Of a stretch of DNA of 64,000 bases, positions 57,550 to 64,000 are shown one piece after another. The DNA is taken from NCBI GenBank assembly GCA_025667525.1, contig JANFOE010000192.1, positions 806,001 to 870,000 of the forward strand, read 5' to 3'. A program made the translations under genes and the position numbers. The stretch is from Glebionis coronaria (taxonomy: Eukaryota; Streptophyta; Magnoliopsida; Asterales; Asteraceae). Position 1 is the stretch's first letter. Every line of letters begins with the position of its first letter. The notes below the pieces were generated by a model that saw only the letters and a program-made list of their open reading frames with translations, was not told where the DNA came from and ran no database searches.

Positions 57550-59547
57550 ATGCGGGGATCGAGTCGAGCTCATGACTCGGTTAACAAAAACGAGGTGCCT
57601 TGTGGGGGAGTCCCATACATTCTATCTTCTTTCTAATTTATAACAACTAATAAGGCTTGATCTTTCAAGCTCGTGCTCGTGTTTTGTTATGTTGTGAATC
57701 TTAGGTATGACCCTAATCATTGAAGACTCTCGTGTTCGGTTTTTGTCGGTCCACTTGATCTTCCAATCTTTGATTTCCAAAAGGGGCACACTCTCTATCC
57801 TTTGATTTTTATCGACTAACGTTTTATCTTGAGGCATAATTAATAAACGACTTATAGATTTGCGTGCTCTTTCCATGCTAGGATTTTGCATTAGACTCTT
57901 CGTGTTTTAGCAAGGGGTGTTACTCTTGAGTTAAGAAACATTGAGGACAATGTTTGGTTTTAGCATGGGGGAGTCAATCGATATAATTGCTTGCAATTGC
58001 TTTTGTCGTGTCAAAACGTAATCGTTTTTCTCGTTTTTCATAAAAAAAATTAAATTTTTAGTGTTATTTTAAGTTTTAATAAAGAAAATAAGTGCTTTTG
58101 ACACAAATGTAGGCTTTCCGTTGGTGACAATAAAAATAGTTTTTTACTCGACTCGGTTTTTACATTAGCTTTTCCTTAACGTGTTTGAATTAATTTTTGC
58201 TAGGCTTTTATATAGGGAGCTTTAAAACGTGAAAGTCTTAACTCATACGGGTTAAGAACAAGAACTTTTCGCAAGTTCCTATAATTGATCCTAGAAAGTC
58301 GTTTATAAAGGGTACTTTAAAACGCAAATTCTAAAACTTGAAAAAGTATAAGAAGATGCAAGATACTATAGATGACTTGAAAACCCAAAACTTTGATTTA
58401 ATAGGCTAAGTATCCATTTATTTCACATTTTTGGAATTTTACAATATGGAGAACAAGAGATGATAGAGTTTAATCATAAGTTTCTAAAGTTAATTCTTCT
58501 TTGTGTAAGTATTTTTGTGTTTGATTTAATCTCCTCGTATTTATTTTCCACGCTTGAATAATAATTGCTTAATAAATGAAGTTTTTAGCGGTTTAGGCTT
58601 GATATCTTAACTCGTAACTCCTTCTTTTTCTTCCCTTATAATTAAAGCGAGAACACATTAAGGGTGTCAGCGTCATGGACTTTTGATCATGGGATTGCGG
58701 AAATTTGGCTTACTATACATATCATATTAATAAAGAAGAATAAATAAACTTGTTCTCTAGGAGCCTTCGGGTGGGAGTCATGTAGCACTAACTTTGTCTT
58801 TAGAGCCTTAGGGTGTATGGCAAGGGGACGTGTTGAATAAAAATTTCTTCATCATCATGAGCCATAAGGTGGGATGGTGAATGTCAATTCCCTTATTTTT
58901 GTCCAAAGAGCCTTCGGGTGTGGATTTTAAATAAGGAGCACAATTGCATCTTAAGGAGCCACAAGGTGATATGATGTAATTGTTGCTAACTCCATTCATA
59001 AGGTCATAATTGACTTTGGTGGTTTTATTATTGCTTTTAAGTAGTCCTATTAGCCAAATTTCGGGTCCGGGGATTTATCCCTCAAATCGTGTTAAGTTAT
59101 CCTCGATGTGGGCTTTCTTTAGTAACAACGGTTTTTGAAGTCGAGGTTAGGTTTTGAGTGTTGAGTTTACACCGTTTCTGCTTTCATTTTTGGACTAATA
59201 AATATCAAATAAAGTCAAATGAGCCTTTTGGTGAATGACAAATAAAATCTAGAGATACAATTAGGAATAATAGGAGATTGATTTTAACACAAATTACTTA
59301 TATGAGTTGTTTTAATTTTGGGGCTTATGATTGACAATGATCTTGTTTTTGCACTTGGCATGGAAAAGTGAAAAGTCGGGGACGATGAATCTATTTGAGT
59401 TTTATGATCCTAAAAGTTATTTTTCAAATAATGAAAGCATTACATTATGTCTTTGCAAAATAAAGTGTCATAAGTTGAATAAAAGTGTAGTTAGTGTTTT
59501 ATTTTATCATTGCGTGAGGACACGACAATTGCTTAGCAAGGGGAGTT
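56631..59547 (+). mobile_element. A2 internal region, copy B
   Basis: Duplicate of 11172-14087 with scattered substitutions. The foldable block is at about 58199-58337 (loop TTCGC as in A1), the pre-PPT hairpin at 59508-59529 and the polypurine tract at 59534-59547. 57550-59547 is noncoding. Confidence 0.8.
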
Positions 59548-62500
59548 TGATATGAGCTTAAATACTCATATCATTTGTATCTAAAACGATGAATAAATGC
59601 ATGAAATGTATGAAATATGCCTTGTATATGCATTGTTTGTTGTTTCGTGTGTGTGGGTACCAAGTTCACGAAAACCGGTAAAACCGACAAAGAGTTTGAA
59701 GAAAAGTTCAACAAAGCCAATATCGAGCTCGATTTTAGCGGATTTGATATTTATGAAGACATTTGGGCTTTGTGGGTCCCACTTTTGGTTAATGGGCCCA
59801 AAAGCCCATTAAAAGAGCATGTTATTTACATTGGAGTATATAAGCCCAAAACAAAGCCCAAATTACTTATACACTGGACGGATAGAAGCATTCAGCCTAA
59901 CTCCAAGGCCATCACCGATTTACTAGTCATGTGAAGTTATAACTACCAAGGCCCATTAGGGTTTGTCATGTTAAAAGTAATAAATGTTTGTTTTTTCACT
60001 TGGTCAGTCAAACGAATTAACACCACACACACATATTTTATCTTTTCGTTACTTCCTAGATATCGCTCTTTCTTTCTCCCAACAAAGAAAACTAGTAACT
60101 ATTTTTCATTCATCACTTCCAAACCCTAAAACACAAATCACCCAATTAAAATTAGGGGTTTTTATTAGAGCGTGTAATTCACACGAGGGGGAATAAATCC
60201 CCCACTTTTTCGGAGAGTATAGATGGAGAGAAGAAAGTGACGTGGCAACGAATTATTGGTTGTGACAGCACATATTCCTCAATCCACCAATTGAAGAAGG
60301 ACACCTCAGCCTGAAACTAGCACAACAAACACACTCCCTTGCCACGTTGGCAATCCGTGTGCAAGGGAGTGTTACTTCAACCGTTTGATCAAGATGAGAG
60401 AGAAGAATAGAGAAATTGATGGCCAAGATTGAAGATTATTCCTCAACAACCTCACAAAGAAGGTTGGGGGTTAGCCTATAAAAACCCTCCCATATTTCTG
60501 TATTTTCCATCCTCATTTTTTTATCTTAGTGTTATAATGTTAGATTAATTGTAGGATTAATTGTATTTTAATTTCTACAGTATTGTAATATTTTTCATGG
60601 TTTAATAAAAAGTTTCATTCGAGCATCATCTTGTTATTAATTTACTGTTAAAGTTTTTTATGAATTAATCTTACTGTTTTTCTGAAATTATAATATAAGA
60701 ATTATTTGTTTAAGCTTTTTAATAGCTTAATTGAATAATCTAAGATAAAATATTTGGGAAAAGCTTTTCCCCTCTGGAAAAGTTAAAAATAACTGTTAAT
60801 TCGAGCCACGTTGAGGTTAATGGTTCGATGTTTGAGTTATGGTTCGTGAGTCATACATTGTCCATGACGTTTGATGGTGATGTGATGAATTGGGTGTTGG
60901 TTCGATTGGTGATAAATTGGGGGTGTTGATTCGGTATATTAAGACGGCTCAGCGCCGCATCTTCGTCTCAAAGGTTGTCTTCATCAGGTTCATTTCAATT
61001 CTTATTTTTTTTAGATCTTACTGTTCTTTAGGCTTATGTGATTTAATTGAAAGTTTGTGTTAACATGTTTTAGGGTTATAAATTTATCTAATTGAAATCA
61101 GTCTATTTGTTTGTTAATCAGTCAAGTTCACTGTTTGGATTAGTTTAAGTTTTAAATAAACTGTTTTACTTAAAGCATTTGTTTTATCTGATTTTTATAA
61201 GTAATGAGTTTAAATCTGTTTAGAATAATTTGTTTGAAAAGGGAGTTGGATTAATATGAAATGAGAAGTTTTATTTGCCAAATGTTTAGCTGATGCAATA
61301 ACTAATCGAAACTGTTGATAAATTATCCTAGAAATTTAAGCGTTTAGCTGTTTGTTTTGACTCTTTTTGTTTAAGCTGCTTAAGTTTTTAATATGCTGGG
61401 GTACTTGCGTGATTTTAATTAGAAATGAGAATGAGGACTGAACTTTAGTTGCGTTAGCTGTTTCATAGTTATTCGTATGCTACTCTGTTAGAACTTTTTA
61501 GCTTTGCAGTCTTCTTATTTAGCTGAATTAATTTTGCTGATATTGTTAGAATTTTTGAGAGTTTAGTTTGATGAATGTTATGATTTGTTGATGCTGGTCA
61601 TTTTGCTCATTTTATTTACTTGCTATTTCTTTGTTAATTGTGGTATTGTTGTGTAGCAATTGCTATCAGATCCAACTGATCTGATAGCTTAAGACTGATT
61701 TTATCAAGTTTTCAACAAGTCATTCCTGTGGCTTGTACCATTAATCATTCCAGAATATTAATCAAAAGTCATTCCTGTGACTTTGAGCACTATTTTTCGT
61801 CAAAAAAAATAATAATCGCAAAAACTGTCCATAGCAGGACTCGAACCCATGACCTCCTGGTCATGGGCCAAACGCACTAACCAACTCATCTAGCTACATG
61901 TTTTAGTTTTAATTCAGTAGCTTTAATTAATATAGCTTAACTAGTGACTGTTAGTTTTTTTAAAATTTTGTTTTAAATACATAGTCGTAATTTGTAATTA
62001 AATCTATATCATTTTAATTTCTTTTATAAAGTTTACAAATAAATAAAAATATATAAAAAAATGTTTTATTAATTTTTGGAATTTATTTTTGAAATTAATT
62101 AGATTTAAATTAAATTAGTTTTAAAAATAGATTTAGTTTAAAGTAAAAGTTAATTTTTAAATAGAATTAATTAATTTTTAGATTTAAAATAGTTTAATTG
62201 ATTTCAAATTAAATAATTGTTTTTATATTTAATTAATTGTCTTTAGATAAAAATAGTGGGTAACGATTCATGCATTTTAGGATAAATTGTAGGATTAATT
62301 TTAGTTTAAAACCGAAAAACCATTCAAATCGATTGTCCAAATCAAAACAAAACGTCTCAAATTCACTCGATCTTCGTGTACAACGAACTTGGTTCATCTT
62401 AGTGTTTAATTAAATCCGTCTTTGATAATTTTAGTCTATTACTTTTTCCTAAAGGTAATTTTCTAATTTACCCTATAACGTATATTAATTATCACATATA
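59548..62500 (+). repeat. A2 3' LTR, copy B (right end uncertain)
   Basis: Duplicate of the LTR at 14088. Tip stem TGATATGAG with CTCATATCA; TATA box at 60477-60484; AATAAA near 60604; tRNA-like remnant at about 61826-61901, all conserved. AT-rich part 61900-62270. Confidence 0.7.
61826..61901 (-). other. tRNA-Met-like remnant inside the A2 LTR, copy B
   Basis: Same sequence as 16362-16437, with the B box GGTTCGAGTCC and CAT in the anticodon position unchanged. Confidence 0.55.
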
Positions 62501-62514
62501 CAATCCCACTTTAC

Positions 62515-63304
62515 ATCAACATCAGTGTTTAGCGTGTTATTAACTAATCAGTTAAGATTAATTAAATAATGTTGAGTGGATTTGTGACATGGCAAGGAGA
62601 TGAGTGGTGATTGGCTGAAAGTGGTGAGTGGGGCACGTGGCAGGCCATGGTTGGTCTAGGTTACTTTGTTGTCTTGGTAGTTTATACACTCAATCTTTCT
62701 ATTCCCTTTCATTCTTTGTTTAATGGCATGAAAACTGATTTCCTTTGTAATTAAACTTTCAGTTTTCACACTTTTGCCCCAAATAGTTTCCAAAAGTATT
62801 TTCAAGGGTATTTCTTGCCAATTCATGATTCTTGAAGGGCTATTTTGGCATTTTCTTCAAACTTTATGGTCTTGACTTGTTTTGTTGACTTCTTGGAGGA
62901 CTAATATTGACAAGTCTTCATTTTTGAGGGACCATTCTTGCCAATTCTTCAATATAGAGGGCCCTTTTTGTAAATTTGACAAACTTTAAGGACCAAACTT
63001 GTAATTATGAATAAACAAGGGTTTAAAGTGTCAATTCTTCAATATTGGAGGACCCTTCTTGTACAATCTTTAATTCTTCAAGGGTTATTCTTGGAAAATC
63101 ACCATTAGGGCTTGGTACATTGTGCGGTTTCGTTTCCCGTGTTCGTTTTTGCTGGTTTCTTATGATCTTTTGTCATTTTCTCAATATCTGTACCTAAAAT
63201 ACACATGTAACAAACACAAGCATATATTTCGCATATTTCATGATATTTAATGCATTATAAGCCCATTTTGGATGATGAGACTATGTATAAAATCAGTCTC
63301 ATCA
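62515..63304 (-). repeat. A3 reversed LTR piece, copy B
   Basis: Duplicate of 17050-17841. Tip stem GATGAGACT (63274-63282) with AGTCTCATC (63295-63303). The left boundary is approximate. Confidence 0.65.
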
Positions 63305-64000
63305 ATGACCTTCTCGTTGGTCAACTCTATTCCTTCAAGTGTTCGCTCCCCAACATGATCCCTGCAGATTGGGGTGCGACACTTCCTGCCATACAACATC
63401 TCAAACGGTGCACACTTGATGCTGGCGTACCAACTATTGTTGTATGAAAACTCTACCAAGAAGATAGATCGTCCCAATATCTTGTCCATTCCAATGCACA
63501 TGCTCGAAGCATGTCCTCTAATATCTGAATGGTTCGCTCCGACTGTCCGTCTGTTTGAGGATGAAAAGTCATGCTAAGCTTAAGTTGTGTACCCCAAGCT
63601 TATTGTAGACTCCTCCAATCGCGAAGTAAACCGAGGATCTCTGTCCGAGATGATACTGGATGGAGCACCATGAAGTCTCATGATATCCTTTTTGTAAGTG
63701 TCAGCGAGTTTGCTAACGGGATCATCCTTGCGGATCGGTAAGAAATGAGCTGACTTAGTGAGTCGATCAACGATAACCCAAATAGCATCAAGCTTCCTCT
63801 TGGTCTACAGAAGACCGGTAACAAATCCATGGTGATCTTTTCCCACTTCCACTCTGGAATGTCTAACGGTTGTAGTAGACCACTAGACCGTTGATGCTCG
63901 ATCTTAACCCGCTGGCAGGTAAGACATTTGGAGACATAAGTAGCAACATCCTGTTTCATACCAGTCCACCAAAAGTACTACTTGATGTCATGGTACATCT
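63305..64000 (-). pseudogene. T1 integrase remnant, copy B, runs off window
   Basis: Duplicate of 17842-18537, with LVEFSYNNSWYASIK and [12 protein letters not shown] integrase segments and the same frame breaks. A few substitutions from copy A, for example FEMLYGRKC here against FEMLYGKKC there. Confidence 0.8.

Larger units (their letters stand above)
54751..64000 (+). repeat. Duplicated segment, copy B (direct repeat of 9351-18537)
   Basis: The second copy, running off the window's right end. It has the same internal junctions as copy A: T3 LTR to A2 (56630/56631), A2 polypurine tract to LTR (59547/59548) and A3 to T1 (63304/63305). It keeps about 60 bp near 56090-56155 that copy A lost, and the uninterrupted sequence 'gagcttagccaattaatc' across the A1 target site. 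Confidence 0.9.

Overview
This 64 kb window is nuclear DNA of a flowering plant, made entirely of nested LTR retrotransposons and their remains. I recognise no host gene, rRNA or CRISPR array. The copia element's 3' ORF and the gag type of the left-hand Athila-like element resemble predicted proteins I recall from Asteraceae (daisy family) genomes. That family assignment is recall, not a search. For reference the elements are named A1, A2, A3 (Athila-like Ty3/gypsy), T1-T4 (Tekay/Del-like chromovirus Ty3/gypsy, all minus strand) and C1 (SIRE-like Ty1/copia, minus strand). Layout: 1-9350 is A1 (plus strand, 5' end outside the window), with an intact gag-protease ORF, no RT or integrase, and a 3.1 kb 3' LTR. 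9351-11171 is gag remnant plus truncated 5' LTR of T3. 11172-14087 is the 3' half of A2, and its 3' LTR starts at 14088. 17.05-17.84 kb is a reversed LTR piece, A3. 17842-19850 is decayed T1 pol. 19851-22468 is the T4 3' LTR, followed by decayed T4 pol to about 25 kb. 25293-36373 is a complete, very young T2 element (2794 bp LTRs, TSD tttat). 36379-39011 is the T3 3' LTR and 39012-42302 decayed T3 pol. 42303-54221 is complete C1 (519 bp LTRs, TSD aattc). 54227-56630 is T3 gag remnant and 5' LTR. 56631-64000 repeats the A2, A3 and T1 series. The segment 9351-18537 is repeated directly at 54751-64000 with a nearly constant offset of about 45.46 kb. The two copies share all nested junctions and differ by 7 of 561 bases in the stretch I compared. 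Without the later T2 and C1 insertions the period is about 22.4 kb. T3 has different host sequence on its two sides (T4 left, A2 right), so the simplest explanation is a tandem duplication by unequal exchange between two T3-family elements. A1 then inserted into the left copy, and the right copy keeps the empty site. How the parts work: the gag ORFs encode particle proteins, the pol ORFs encode protease, reverse transcriptase, RNase H and integrase, the LTRs carry promoter and polyadenylation signals, and PBS and PPT sequences prime cDNA synthesis. Only A1 keeps an unbroken long ORF, and it lacks pol, so every element here would need helper enzymes. The most unusual signals are: (1) a short motif encoding [A/V]D[K/R/N] units scattered through C1, in its LTRs, gag tail, pol linker, spacer and 3' ORF; (2) paired stems at the LTR tips of the Athila-like elements that keep pairing while the sequence changes; (3) four polypurine-like signals inside A1 and A2 that changed together; (4) a bulged hairpin just before the PPT and a conserved structured noncoding block.
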